A DNA stretch of 64,000 nt from Brassica napus (taxonomy: Eukaryota > Streptophyta > Magnoliopsida > Brassicales > Brassicaceae): NCBI RefSeq assembly GCF_020379485.1, contig NW_026014713.1:124001-188000 (forward strand), given 5' to 3'. Both the position numbers and the translations under genes were made by a program. Of this stretch, positions 10,264 to 22,900 are shown piece by piece (position 1 is the first letter of the stretch; the number at the start of each line of letters is the position of its first letter). The notes under the pieces were generated by a model. It did no database searches and had not been told where the DNA came from. It saw only the letters and a list, made by a program, of their open reading frames with translations.

Positions 10264-11495
10264 CCTATGAGATTTATTCCACTTCCTGGTGATTCTCCAC
10301 TTCTTTATGTATCCAAATATAGCTTCTTACATCACAATTCATCCTGGTTTGATCAGAATGACGAGGAAATTGTCATATTCCAAAACAGGAAAACTGGGAT
10401 CACCTGATTTGAAAGTGGGATAACTTCTTCATCCTAATTCCTATGAGATTTATTCCACTTCCTGGTGATTCTCCACTTCTTTATGTATCCAAATACATCT
10501 TCTTACATCGCGATTCATCCTGGTTTGATTAGAATGACGAGGAAGTTGTCATATTCCCAAACAGGAAAACTGGGATCACCTGATTTGAAAGTGGGATAAC
10601 TTCTTCATCCTAATTCCTATGAGAATTATTCCACTTCCTGGTGATTCTCCACTACTTTTTGTATACAAATACAGCTTCTTACATCGCGATTCATCCTGAT
10701 TTGATTAGAATGACGAGAAAGTTGTCATATTCCCAAACAGGAAAACTGGGATCACCTGATTTGAAAGTGGGATAACTTCTTCATCCTAATTCCTATGAGA
10801 TTTATTCCACTTCCTGGTGATTCTCCACTTCTTTATGTATCCAAATACATCTTCTTACATCGCGATTCATCCTGGTTTGATTAGAATGACGAGGAAGTTG
10901 TCATATTCCCAAACAGGAAAACTGGGATCACCTGATTTGAAAGTGGGATAACTTCTTCATCCTAATTCCTATGAGAATTATTCCACTTCCTGGTGATTCT
11001 CCACTACTTTTTGTATCCAAATACATCTTCTTACATCGCGATTCATCCTGGTTTGATTAGAATGACGAGGAAGTTGTCATATTCCCAAACAGGAAAACTG
11101 GGATCACCTGATTTGAAAGTGGGATAACTTCTTCATCCTAATTCCTATGAGATTTATTCCACTTCCTGGTGATTCTCCACTTCTTTATGTATCCAAATAC
11201 ATCTTCTTACATCGCGATTCATCCTGGTTTGATTAGAATGACGAGGAAGTTGTCATATTCCCAAACAGGAAAACTGGGATCACCTGATTTGAAAGTGGGA
11301 TAACTTCTTCATCCTAATTCCTATGAAAATTATTCCACTTCCTGGTGATTCTCCACTACTTTTTGTATACAAATACAGCTTCTTACATCGCGATTCATCC
11401 TGGTTTGATTAGAATGACGAGGAAGTTGTCATATTCCCAAACAGGAAAACTGGGATCACCTGATTTGAAAGTGGGATAACTTCTTCATCCTAATT
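10264..11495. repeat. Satellite higher-order repeat, copy 1 (7 monomers)
   Basis: Order of diagnostic variants: [ATAGC + GATC], [ACATC], [TATAC/ACAGC + CCTGA], [ACATC], [CTACTTTTTGTATCC hybrid], [ACATC], [TATAC/ACAGC + CCTGG]. The same seven-step order follows immediately in copy 2. Confidence 0.75.
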
Positions 11496-12726
11496 CCTAT
11501 GAGATTTATTCCACTTCCTGGTGATTCTCCACTTCTTTATGTATCCAAATATAGCTTCTTACATCGCGATTCATCCTGGTTTGATCAGAATGACGAGGAA
11601 GTTGTCATATTCCCAAACAGGAAAACTGGGATCACCTGATTTGAAAGTGGGATAACTTCTTCATCCTAATTCCTATGAGATTTATTCCACTTCCTGGTGA
11701 TTCTCCACTCTTTATGTATCCAAATACATCTTCTTACATCGCGATTCATCCTGGTTTGATTAGAATGACGAGGAAGTTGTCATATTCCCAAACAGGAAAA
11801 CTGGGATCACCTGATTTGAAAGTGGGATAACTTCTTCATCCTAATTCCTATGAGAATTATTCCACTTCCTGGTGATTCTCCACTACTTTTTGTATACAAA
11901 TACAGCTTCTTACATCGCGATTCATCCTGATTTGATTAGAATGACGAGGAAGTTGTCATATTCCCAAACAGGAAAACTGGGATCACCTGATTTGAAAGTG
12001 GGATAACTTCTTCATCCTAATTCCTATGAGATTTATTCCACTTCCTGGTGATTCTCCACTTCTTTATGTATCCAAATACATCTTCTTACATCGCGATTCA
12101 TCCTGGTTTGATTAGAATGACGAGGAAGTTGTCATATTCCCAAACAGGAAAACTGGGATCACCTGATTTGAAAGTGGGATAACTTCTTCATCCTAATTCC
12201 TATGAGAATTATTCCACTTCCTGGTGATTCTCCACTACTTTTTGTATCCAAATACATCTTCTTACATCGCGATTCATCCTGGTTTGATTAGAATGACGAG
12301 GAAGTTGTCATATTCCCAAACAGGAAAACTGGGATCACCTGATTTGAAAGTGGGATAACTTCTTCATCCTAATTCCTATGAGATTTATTCCACTTCCTGG
12401 TGATTCTCCACTTCTTTATGTATCCAAATACATCTTCTTACATCGCGATTCATCCTGGTTTGATTAGAATGACGAGGAAGTTGTCATATTCCCAAACAGG
12501 AAAACTGGGATCACCTGATTTGAAAGTGGGATAACTTCTTCATCCTAATTCCTATGAGAATTATTCCACTTCCTGGTGATTCTCCACAACTTTTTGTATA
12601 CAAATACAGCTTCTTACATCGCGATTCATCCTGGTTTGATTAGAATGACGAGGAAGTTGTCATATTCCCAAACAGGAAAACTGGGATCACCTGATTTGAA
12701 AGTGGGATAACTTCTTCATCCTAATT
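11496..12726. repeat. Satellite higher-order repeat, copy 2 (7 monomers)
   Basis: Repeats the subtype order of 10264-11495 in register, with a 1-bp loss in the second unit and CTCCACAAC in place of CTCCACTAC in the last. Confidence 0.75.
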
Positions 12727-14465
12727 CCTATGAGAATTATTCCACTTCCTGGTGATTCTCCACTTCTTTATGTATTCAAATACATCTTCTTACATCGCGA
12801 TTCATCCTGGTTTGATTAGAATGACGAGGAAGTTGTCATATTCCCAAATCGGAAAACTGGGATCACCTGATTTGAAAGTGGGATAACTTCTTCATCCTAA
12901 TTCCTATGAGAATTATTCCACTTCCTGGTGATTCTCCACTACTTTTTGTATACAAATACAGCTTCTTACATCGCGATTCATCCTGATTTGATTAGAATGA
13001 CGAGGAAGTTGTCATATTCCCAAACAGGAAAACTGGGATCACCTGATTTGAAAGTGGGATAACTTCTTCATCCTAATTCCTATGAGAATTATTCCACTTC
13101 CTGGTGATTCTCCACTACTTTTGTATACAAATACAGCTTCTTACATCGCGATTCATCCTGATTTGATTAGAATGACGAGGAAGTTGTCATATTCCCAAAC
13201 AGGAAAACTGGGATCACCTGATTTGAAAGTGGGATAACTTCTTCATCCTAATTCCTATGAGATTCTCCACTTCTTTATGTATCCAAATACATCTTCTTAC
13301 ATCGCGATTCATCCTGGTTTGATTAGAATGACGAGGAAGTTGTCATATTCCCAAACAGGAAAACTGGGATCACCTGATTTGAAAGTGGGATAACTTCTTC
13401 ATCCTAATTCCTATGAGAATTATTCCACTTCCTGGTGATTCTCCACTACTTTTTGTATACAAATACAGCTTCTTACATCGCGATTCATCCTGATTTGATT
13501 AGAATGACGAGGAAGTTGTCATATTCCCAAACAGGAAAACTGGGATCACCTGATTTGAAAGTGGGATAACTTCTTCATCCTAATTCCTATGAGATTTATT
13601 CCACTTCCTGGTGATTCTCCACTACTTTTTGTATCCAAATATAGCTTCTTACATCGCGATTCATCCTGGTTTGATCAGAATGACGAGGAAGTTGTCATAT
13701 TCCCAAACAGGAAAACTGGGATCACCTGATTTGAAAGTGGGATAACTTCTTCATCCTAATTCCTATGAGATTTATTCCACTTCCTGGTGATTCTCCACTT
13801 CTTTATGTATCCAAATATAGCTTCTTACATCGCGATTCATCCTGGTTTGATTAGAATGACGAGGAAGTTGTCATATTCCGAAACAGGAAAACTGGGATCA
13901 CCTGATTTGAAAGTGGGATAACTTCTTCATCCTAATTCCTATGAGAATTATTCCACTTCCTGGTGATTCTCCACTACTTTTTGTATACAAATACAGCTTC
14001 TTACATCGCGATTCATCCTGATTTGATTAGAATGACGAGGAAGTTGTCATATTCCCAAACAGGAAAACTGGGGTCACCTGATTTGAAAGTGGGATAACTT
14101 CTTCATCCTAATTCCTATGAGATTAATTCCACTTCCTGGTGATTCTCCACTTCTTTATGTATCCAAATACATCTTCTTACATCGCGATTCATCCTGGTTT
14201 GATTAGAATGACGAGGAAGTTGTCATATTCCCAAACAGGAAAACTGGGATCACCTGATTTGAAAGTGGGATAACTTCTTCATCCTAATTCCTATGAGAAT
14301 TATTCCACTTCCTGGTGATTCTCCACTACTTTTTGTATACAAATACAGCTTCTTACATCGCGATTCATCCTGATTTGATTAGAATGACGAGGAAGTTGTC
14401 ATATTCCCAAACAGGAAAACTGGGATCACCTGATTTGAAAGTGGGATAACTTCTTCATCCTAATT

Positions 14466-15521
14466 CCTATGAGATTTATTCCACTTCCTGGTGATTCTCC
14501 ACTTCTTTATGTATCCAAATATAGCTTCTTACATCGCGATTCATCCTGGTTTGATCAGAATGACGAGGAAGTTGTCATATTCCCAAACAGGAAAACTGGG
14601 ATCACCTGATTTGAAAGTGGGATAACTTCTTCATCCTAATTCCTATGAGAATTATTCCACTTCCTGGTGATTCTCCACTACTTTTTGTATACAAATACAG
14701 CTTCTTACATCGCGATTAATCCTGATTTGATTAGAATGACGAGGAAGTTGTCATATTCCCAAACAGGAAAACTGGGATCACCTGATTTGAAAGTGGGATA
14801 ACTTCTTCATCCTAATTCCTATGAGATTTATTCCACTTCCTGGTGATTCTCCACTTCTTTATGTATCCAAATACATCTTCTTACATCGCGATTCATCCTG
14901 GTTTGATTAGAATGACGAGGAAGTTGTCATATTCCCAAACAGGAAAACTGGGATCACCTGATTTGAAAGTGGGATAACTTCTTCATCCTAATTCCTATGA
15001 GAATTATTCCACTTCCTGGTGATTCTCCACTACTTTTTGTATCCAAATACATCTTCTTACATCGCGATTCATCCTGGTTTGATTAGAATGACGAGGAAGT
15101 TGTCATATTCCCAAACAGGAAAACTGGGATCACCTGATTTGAAAGTGGGATAACTTCTTCATCCTAATTCCTATGAGATTTATTCCACTTCCTGGTGATT
15201 CTCCACTTCTTTATGTATCCAAATACATCTTCTTTCATCGCGATTCATCCTGGTTTGATTAGAATGACGAGGAAGTTGTCATATTCCCAAACAGGAAAAC
15301 TGGGATCACCTGATTTGAAAGTGGGATAACTTCTTCATCCTAATTCCTATGAGATTTATTCCACTTCCTGGTGATTCTCCACAACTTTTTGTATACAAAT
15401 ACAGCTTCTTACATCGCGATTCATCCTGGTTTGATTAGAATGACGAGGAAGTTGTCATATTCCCAAACAGGAAAACTGGGATCACCTGATTTGAAAGTGG
15501 GATAACTTCTTCATCCTAATT
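14466..15521. repeat. Satellite higher-order repeat, copy 3 (6 monomers, second unit missing)
   Basis: Same order as copies 1 and 2 but without the second monomer. The last unit carries the CTCCACAAC variant also found in copy 2. Confidence 0.7.
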
Positions 15522-16041
15522 CCTATGAGAATTATTCCACTTCCTGGTGATTCTCCACTACTTTTTGTATACAAATACAGCTTCTTACATCGCGATTCAT
15601 CCTGATTTGATTAGAATGACGAGGAAGTTGTCATATTCCCAAACAGGAAAACTGGGATCACCTGATTTGAAAGTGGGATAACTTCTTCATCCTAATTCCT
15701 ATGAGAATTATTCCACTTCCTGGTGATTCTCCACTACTTTTTGTATACAAATACAGCTTCTTACATTGCGATTAATCCTGATTTGATTAGAATGACGAGG
15801 AAGTTGTCATATTCCCAAACAGGAAAACTGGGGTCACCTGATTTTAAAGTGGGATAACTTCTTCATCCTAATTCCTATGAGATTAATTCCACTTCCTGGT
15901 GATTCTCCACTTCTTTATGTATCCAAATACATCTTCTTACATCGCGATTCATCCTGGTTTGATTAGAATGACGAGGAAGTTGTCATATTCCCAAACAGGA
16001 AAACTGGGATCACCTAATTTGAAAATGGGATAACTTGTTCA

Positions 16042-16998
16042 TGTTGAACTGAAGAGAAGATAGAGCTTGTACAATAATAGGGCAAGCTCTAGAAGATGTC
16101 CAGAAGAGTTCAATAAAGCTTCAGAAGTGTTCTGAAGTAGTTATCTTGTGAAGTTAAGTCTAGGAAAGACTTAGACTGATCATGTGAAGGGTTTGGAGGA
16201 GTTAGAGAGAAGATGGCCATAGGTGCAAAGCTAGGGCGAGTGGTACAGCCATGGTACGGCCTTGTACGGTCTAGGGTGAATCATGAAGGTGTTTGGGGAC
16301 AGTCAAGAAGGAGATAAGGCATTGTGCATAGTTAGGGATAGTGGTACGGACAGGAGGTCCGTACCATCAACCGTACGGCCACTCCACACGCCCAAGTCAC
16401 CCGGTTCAGCTTAAATCAAAGATGAGCAATGTGAGGGCGGTTTACTCGGATCCAATCCTATCTTAAGTGACCGTTGGAGGCTTATGGAGGGAAGGAATAT
16501 ACCTGAGCATCTTGTGGTCCAAGAGACAGGCTGGAAAGGGAAAAGAAGCTTTACCTTTACAGCCAAGACTCATCTCCTCCCTTCATTCAAAAGAAGCAAT
16601 CTGAGCCTCCCATTTGAATCAGCCACGCCAGCTAGCACCAGAAACATCAAGACCAGTCTTCTCTCATCCTTACCATCCATTCTATCTTTTATTTACAGCC
16701 TTAGGATCTAGGTTTGTGATCTGAGTTGTGTAAAGGCATATATAAGCCTCTTATGATCATTTTGTAATCTTTAAGTGAGTAAGGGGGGAAACCCTTCTCC
16801 TTCATGTTTTATGAAAGTCTGTTCTTGATACTAAGTCTCTAATCTATTCTCTAAGTCTCTCAGTCTCTTTAATCTTGTTACCTAGTCTCTTTCATACTCT
16901 AAATCTCTCCCCATACTCCTAAGTCTCAAATCTGTTCACATAAACTCTCCTAAACACTTTCTCACACACACCTTGAGTGAATCCTTATAAAAGTCTCA
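16042..16998 (+). repeat. E3 5' LTR (957 bp)
   Basis: TGTTGAA...GTCTCA, followed without gap by the primer-binding site. Contains GTAC-core repeats (about 16250-16270 and 16340-16375) and a TATATAA box at 16739-16745. A 75-codon open frame inside has no support as a gene. Confidence 0.88.
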
Positions 16999-17029
16999 TG
17001 GTATCAGAGCCAGGTTCATCAGAACCTGG
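16999..17029 (+). promoter_or_regulatory. E3 primer-binding site with overlapping stem-loop
   Basis: TGGTATCAGAGCCAGG (16999-17014) complementary to initiator tRNA-Met. Its last bases CCAGGTT (17010-17016) pair perfectly with AACCTGG (17023-17029). Confidence 0.85.
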
Positions 17030-19263
17030 TATCTAACTTCCGCAAAGCTCAAGCCCACTTCCATGGCTGTTTGAAGCAAAGAAGAAGCTCTTTGGTCCAG
17101 CCAACGTTTGCTCATCTTCAGGAGGAAGATAAACACATCCGAGGTGCTTAAGAAGCTGTATGTGCTCTATCCTGACCTATCAAGCTCGACCTGAAGAAAG
17201 GAGACCCTGAAGAACAAAGCCTTGAAGGGGTTTGACAACACTCTTCAAGAGCTAGATCCTTGAGTCTTAGTGGTGGTTCAAGAAGAAAGGTGACAGCTTT
17301 CTACTTGGGACTGGTTTTGGCGACTTGATAGGGAGGAAAGGAGGTGTCTCAGCCATGGTGGGTTCAAGAGGATGGTTCATGAAAGAAGAAGGGGTGTTAT
17401 ACGACACCAAGAGCTCAACATCTGGCCATGAACCATGGAGATTCAAGGAACTAGTAAAAGTTCCTTGGCTGTAAGCTGGATCTCTTTCCCTCTTTATTAA
17501 AAAGCTTGAGTATAGAAATGTTGAGGTGGTGTGGTGATTGATATGCTGTGTATATCCCAGGATGCTTTAAAGGCTTGTTTAGTGTTTTGAAGAATAAAGT
17601 GATTGCTCTAGTTCAGTCATGAGTTTGCTATGATATTAAAACTTATTGTTTGAATCCTGTGCTCATGAACTGAAATTGATTGAAGTAATGCTGAGAACTG
17701 TGTAGTCCCGGATATAATGATGCTTGTCAGGAAGTTAGTAGACGTCTAAACCTGATTGTTTTTCATGAAATGAATCCGCTGGCTGTCTGACATTGAAGCA
17801 TTAGATTCATGTCTAAGTGCTGAGTAAAGAAGCTCTTAAGAGTGCCTAAGTAACTTGTCTTGAATCTGTTAGGATCATGCTTGTACTTAGAGAGTTAGCT
17901 TGCAAAGAATAGAACTTGATAATGCCTTGTGTCTATCTGTTGCATTGCTTGTGATAGTAGGAATCAAACTTGATAAGTTATTAATCAAGGTTTGACATCA
18001 ATAAGATTGAAAATGGTTAAATGCTTAATGTCAGTTCTAAATTAAAATTGTCTTGTTAAGATGATAGATTATATTATCATGCTTGCTGTTATGAGTTAGA
18101 AACTGATTAAGATTAATGCATACTGTCTTGTATTGTTGCATTTAGATTAAAGTCTAAGTTGCATTTTAAGGAGTGTTTAAAAGTGCCTAAATACTTTGAC
18201 TTGAATCTGATAAGGTCTTGCTTAGTATTTAGAGAATGGTTGCTTGCATAGATAAGAACTTGACATTGTCTTGATTCTATCTAATGCTATAAAGCTTGAG
18301 ACATTGGTGATCAAACTTGATGAAGTCAAGGATTGATCCCAATGCAATTGTGTCTTATCTTTCCTAGAGTTTGAGTGATGTTTCAGGTTCACAAAAGGTG
18401 TTCCTAGTTCATCATCAAATCCGAGTTGAAAGAGAAAGAATGATGCCCATTGTGTGTACAATGGAGAGGTGTTACAAGAAGGGAGAAGCACAGATGGTTG
18501 TAAAACTCACTGGTGTTCTTCTTCTTAACATTGCAAGTACCAGAAGAAGAAGCCAACCGGGTCTAGGCAGTGGCGTGTCTATTCAAGAGGGTGCTCAAAC
18601 TAAGACAGAGCACTCTTGGCTGTGGGAAGAAGAAGGCTACTCTATCAAGGCGGCTTCTATTGTGAGGTGATTGAAGAAGTAGCTGAAGCATCCACAAGCA
18701 TTCCATCATGGTGGTGAATTCAGAAGGGTGATTGCAATAAGAGAAGAAGAAGAAGTAAGGATTCAAGTGGCAACTTTGAGAACCACTCCTTATCATCTTA
18801 ACCAAGGGAGTAAACCTAATCTCATCTATCTTAATATGTCTTGATAGGTTTATCTCCTGATTATACTATGTGCTTTCCCTAATTCCATTAAGAGTTTATA
18901 GCTTCTAGTAGAATGTCTAGGCTAATTGCACTGAAATTGTTTTGCTGCTGCATTGTCTTATTGATAGTAATGAATGTCTAGAGTCCCAGAATCTCACGGT
19001 CTGTTTATTGCATTGTTTTGGGTGTGGTCATAAACTTGAATCATCATGAATGTGTTGTAGAATTGAGTAGAATGTCTCTGCTACTTGCATCATGATTGAT
19101 AAGTTATTTTGCAGACATAAGCATATCTCATACTGTCTAAGTTCAATCCTAGTGTTATCTGATGCTATTGCCTATGTTTAATCCATCAATGAAAGTCTTG
19201 CATCAATTAGAAATTGTCTAAGTTGCTTGCATCATTGGTTCTGATTGAAACTGTTGTGCATAG
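17030..19263 (+). other. E3 internal region, part 1, non-coding
   Basis: About 2.2 kb with no convincing gene; frames are short and unrelated to gag or pol. From about 17800 it holds degenerate tandem repeats of roughly 340 bp (for example TTAGATT...GTCTAAG at 17801 and again at 18142). Parts align in reverse with E7 (57900-60500) and E11. The duplication catag at 19259-19263 marks the E4 insertion. Confidence 0.8.
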
Positions 19264-19855
19264 TATGAGATTTAAGGATGTAAATGATTATCTGAGTTTA
19301 GAAAGGATTATAGAAGAGAATAAGAGATTAAGAGACAGATTAGAGACTAATGGAGAATCATAATGAAATGAGTATAGAGAGAGATTGTTTAGAACTGTCT
19401 AATCTTTATTAAGGGATGAGATTACATATATATAGGTCCATACACTTAGGTTTTTCGAAATCATAAGCATGTAGAGTCAAAGGGGAGCCTAAGCTTTAAT
19501 TTGAACCGGCCAATGGGTGTCTCCACACGTTTGAAGCATCTTTCTTATCCAAGACCAGATGCTCTTCCTTTCCAGCCCTTGCCAGCCTGTCCTAGCTGTC
19601 AAGCCGTGCCTTCCTTATCCTCTCAACGTTCGGATAAGGTCTTGGCCGAGTGTAACTTCTCCTCAGTACATCAAAGTTACTTGGATAGTTACTTGACCGC
19701 TTTCACCTTGTACGGCCTGGTCACTTGTACGGCCTGGTACGGCCTCTCCATCCGTACCATCCCCTTCACCTTATTCAGCCTCTTAACCCTTTTGCTCTCC
19801 TTATGATCTCAACTCCTTTGTGTCTTTACTTCACATGTCTCAACTCATCTCAACA
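19264..19855 (-). repeat. E4 3' LTR (592 bp)
   Basis: Minus-strand TGTTGAG...CTCATA (TG...TA). Appears identical by eye to 24725-25316. It has a GTAC-core cluster at about 19710-19760. Confidence 0.95.
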
Positions 19856-19963
19856 CTCCCCCTCAAGCTTAGCTTTGTAAAAGCCTAAGCTTGGATGGCT
19901 ATGAGATCTTCCTCATTAAAAACCTCACCAAGGAAAACCCATTGGGACAAAACCTTGATGAGG
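19856..19963 (-). promoter_or_regulatory. E4 polypurine tract and two stem-loops
   Basis: Polypurine tract at 19856-19864. Stem-loop 2 pairs 19864-19872 with 19885-19893 (CAAGCTTAG/CTAAGCTTG). Stem-loop 1 pairs 19923-19933 with 19953-19963. Confidence 0.8.
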
Positions 19964-19995
19964 GAAAAAGAGTAAAGACCTCACAGCCAAGAGGA

Positions 19996-22900
19996 TCAGC
20001 TCCTTCTCTTCCCAAGATCAATGAGGCCCAACCTGATGTGAATGGACTCCATTGTCTTCTGTCTTGCAGTCTTGGTGAACACATCAGCTAACTGATCTTC
20101 ACTCCTCGTGTAACATGGCAAGATGACTCCTAGGATGATCATTTGCCTCACCTTGTGGCAATCAACTTCAATGTGCTTGGTCCTCTCATGAAACACCGAG
20201 TTGGATGCAATGTGAATGACTGCTTGGTTATCACAATGCATTGTCATTGGTGTGGCTTGATCAATCTCCAAATGCTTCAAGATGCCTTTGATCCACACCA
20301 ACTCGTTGGTAAGCTTCAGCATAGCTCTATGCTTACTCTTCCATGTCACCAAGTTGCCTCCAATGAATGTGCAATAGCCTGTGGTTGATCTCCTGTCTGC
20401 TCTATCACCAGCCCAATCTGCATCACAGTATCCAACCACTTCAGTGCTTCCATTGCAACCCATCCATACTCCTTGATCAGGTGAGCCGTTGAGATACATC
20501 AAGATCCTCTCCACCATGCGCCAATGATGCTCCTTAGGAACTTGCATATGTTGACTCACCTGATTGACAGCAAAACAAATGTCAGGTCTAGTTATGGTAA
20601 GATAAATCAATTTGCCAACTAGTTTTCTATAGAGTTTAGGATCCTGATAAGGTTTGCTGTCTTCAATCTCCCCCTCTCGTGGGACTTTGTAACCATCCTC
20701 CATAGGCATCCTTGCAGTCTTGCCTCCATAAGCACCTGCACCTTTCAAAAGATCAAGTGTATACTTCCTTTGGGACATGAATAAACCTTCCTTGGATCTA
20801 CATATCTCAATTCCAAGAAAGTATTTCATTTCTCCCAAATCTTTAATCTCAAACATGGATTTAATGAACTCCTTGGTTGCTATGATACCTTCCTTATCAC
20901 TTCCTGTGATAATGATATCATCAACATACACAAGAAGTGCAATCATACCTGAGGGAGTTGTGAGTGTGAAGAGAGTGTGGTCTAGTTCAGACTTCTTGAA
21001 GCCTCGGCCATTCAGAGTAGTGCTCAGCTTGTTGTACCAAGCTCTTGGTGATTGCTTCAGCCCATAGATAGCTTTCTTCAATCTCAACACATTCCCTCTC
21101 TTCACTAAGTGTTCTAGGCCTGGAGGTGGATGCATATATACTTCATCCTCAAGTTCACCTTGTAAGAATGCATTCTTCACATCCATTTGCCATAACCCCC
21201 ATCCAAGATTCACAGCCAAGCTTAATACAATCCGTATTGTATGTAGTTTAGCTACTGGTGCAAAGGTTTCTATGTAATCTTCTCCATAAGTTTGAGTGAA
21301 ACCTCTTGCTACTAGCCTTGACTTCTTCCTCTCAACCTTTCCATCAGCCTTATACTTGATTGTGAATATCCATTTACTACTCACAGCCTTCTTCCCTTTT
21401 GGTAACTCACTCTCATACCATGTATCATTCTTGATCATGGCTCCTGCCTCAGCTCCAACTGATTCCTTCCATTCTTTATCCATGATTGCTTCTTCATAGC
21501 TTCTTGGAATATAGTTCTCATCCAAGTTAACCATGAATGCACAATGTTCTTCAGGGTATTGAGCAAAGGAACACACAGCTTGAGAAGGATGCTCCACAGC
21601 TTGGGCATTGTAGTACACTCGCGTGTTTACCCAAGAGGAAGGATCCTTTCTAAGCCTTGTGCTTCTCCTCAATACTGGTTGTTCTTGCACTTGAACCAGC
21701 TCATCTTGTATATGCGGTTCTTGTGCTTCATCTCCTTGGTCTTGCTCACCTTGATGATGAGAACCTGAGTTGAACTCTTCTCCTTCTTCACTCAAGCCGA
21801 CTCCTTCTTGGCCATTTTCTTGAGTTTCAGGTTCACTTCCCCCCTCATGATCAAGGTGAGGTGTTTGAGCAGCTCTACTTGGTTCATTTGAGCTCTCTTC
21901 TGGTTGTCTATTTGTGGACTGATCCTGATTCATCTTGATACCAAGACCTTCCAAAATAATCCTTAAGACTCCAGCCTTATCTGATGTAAGGTCCCTCAAG
22001 TCTTCTTGATTCTTCTCTTCATAGTATCCTCTTTCTTCAATGAACTTCACATCTCTAGATACAAGTACCCTTCTAGCTTCTGGATCATAACACTTATATC
22101 CCTTTTGAGTTGTTGAGTAGCCAATGAACATTGCCTTTCGGCTTCTTGCTTCTAGCTTGTTCCTCAACTCTCCTGGTACCAACACATAACACAAGCATCC
22201 AAACACTTTCATATATGCCAAAGATGGCTTGCGCTTGTTCAGTACCTCAAATGGTGCTTGATCCTTCAACACCCTTGTCGGCATTCGGTTGATTAGATAG
22301 CAAGCAGTGGATACAGCATCACTCCAGAATCTCTTAGGTACATTGGCTTGGAACATCAATGACCGAGCCACCTCCATCAAGTGCCTGTTCTTCCTCTCAG
22401 CTACACCATTCTGTTGTGGTGTGTAGGGACAGCTTGTTTGATGAAGTATTCCATGATGATCTAGATGACTTTTGAACGCATAGCTTGTGTACTCTCCTCC
22501 ATTATCTGATCTCAAAATTTTAATCTTAGCATGATAATGGTTAGTCACATAAGCTTGAAAGTTCTTGAATGCATCTATCACCCTATCTTTTGATGGAATA
22601 AGTGTTAACCAGGTGTATTTAGATTTTTCATCAATGAATGTGACAAAGTACTTATGATTGTCTCTAGAGAAACTAGGTGCAGTCCACACATCAGTATGAA
22701 TCAAATCAAAGCAATTTTCATAAACAGTAGATGTTCTTGGAAACACATTCTTACAATGCTTGCCTAAGATGCAAGCTTCACACTTATCATTTTCAAAAAC
22801 CACACCTGGTAACATCAAGTTTAAAGCCCTCTCATGGGGATGACCTAGTCTAGCATGCCACAATGCATTTTTATTCAAACTAGAAGCAGAAGTAAATGAG

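Larger units (their letters stand above)
9384..16041. repeat. 176-bp satellite array, 38 monomers (putative centromeric satellite)
   Basis: Head-to-tail array. Monomer starts (CCTATGAG) fall at 9384, 9560, 9736, 9912, 10088 and so on, at 176-bp spacing; exceptions are two 175-bp units (11672 and 13079) and one 156-bp unit (13254) with a 20-bp deletion. Most units hold TCGCGA. Two main subtypes differ in the box after CTCCAC (CTTCTTTATGTATCC or CTACTTTTTGTATAC), in GAGATTT/GAGAATT and in CCTGG/CCTGA. No frame is open. Both ends are cut by LTR elements (E2 left, E3 right), so the array probably continues beyond both. Unit length fits Brassicaceae centromere satellites; identity to a named satellite is not shown. 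Confidence 0.95.

Noticed and set aside
9384..16041. Possible CRISPR-like array
   Set aside because: Units are contiguous 176-bp monomers with no unique spacers; this is a plant satellite.
16999..17014. tRNA-Met-like sequence
   Set aside because: It is the complement of a tRNA 3' end (primer-binding site), with no tRNA gene structure around it.
18371..18670. 99-codon frame in the E3 non-coding region
   Set aside because: Related DNA in E7 (around 59057-59296) and E11 (63739-63930) does not keep the frame; no domain recognised.
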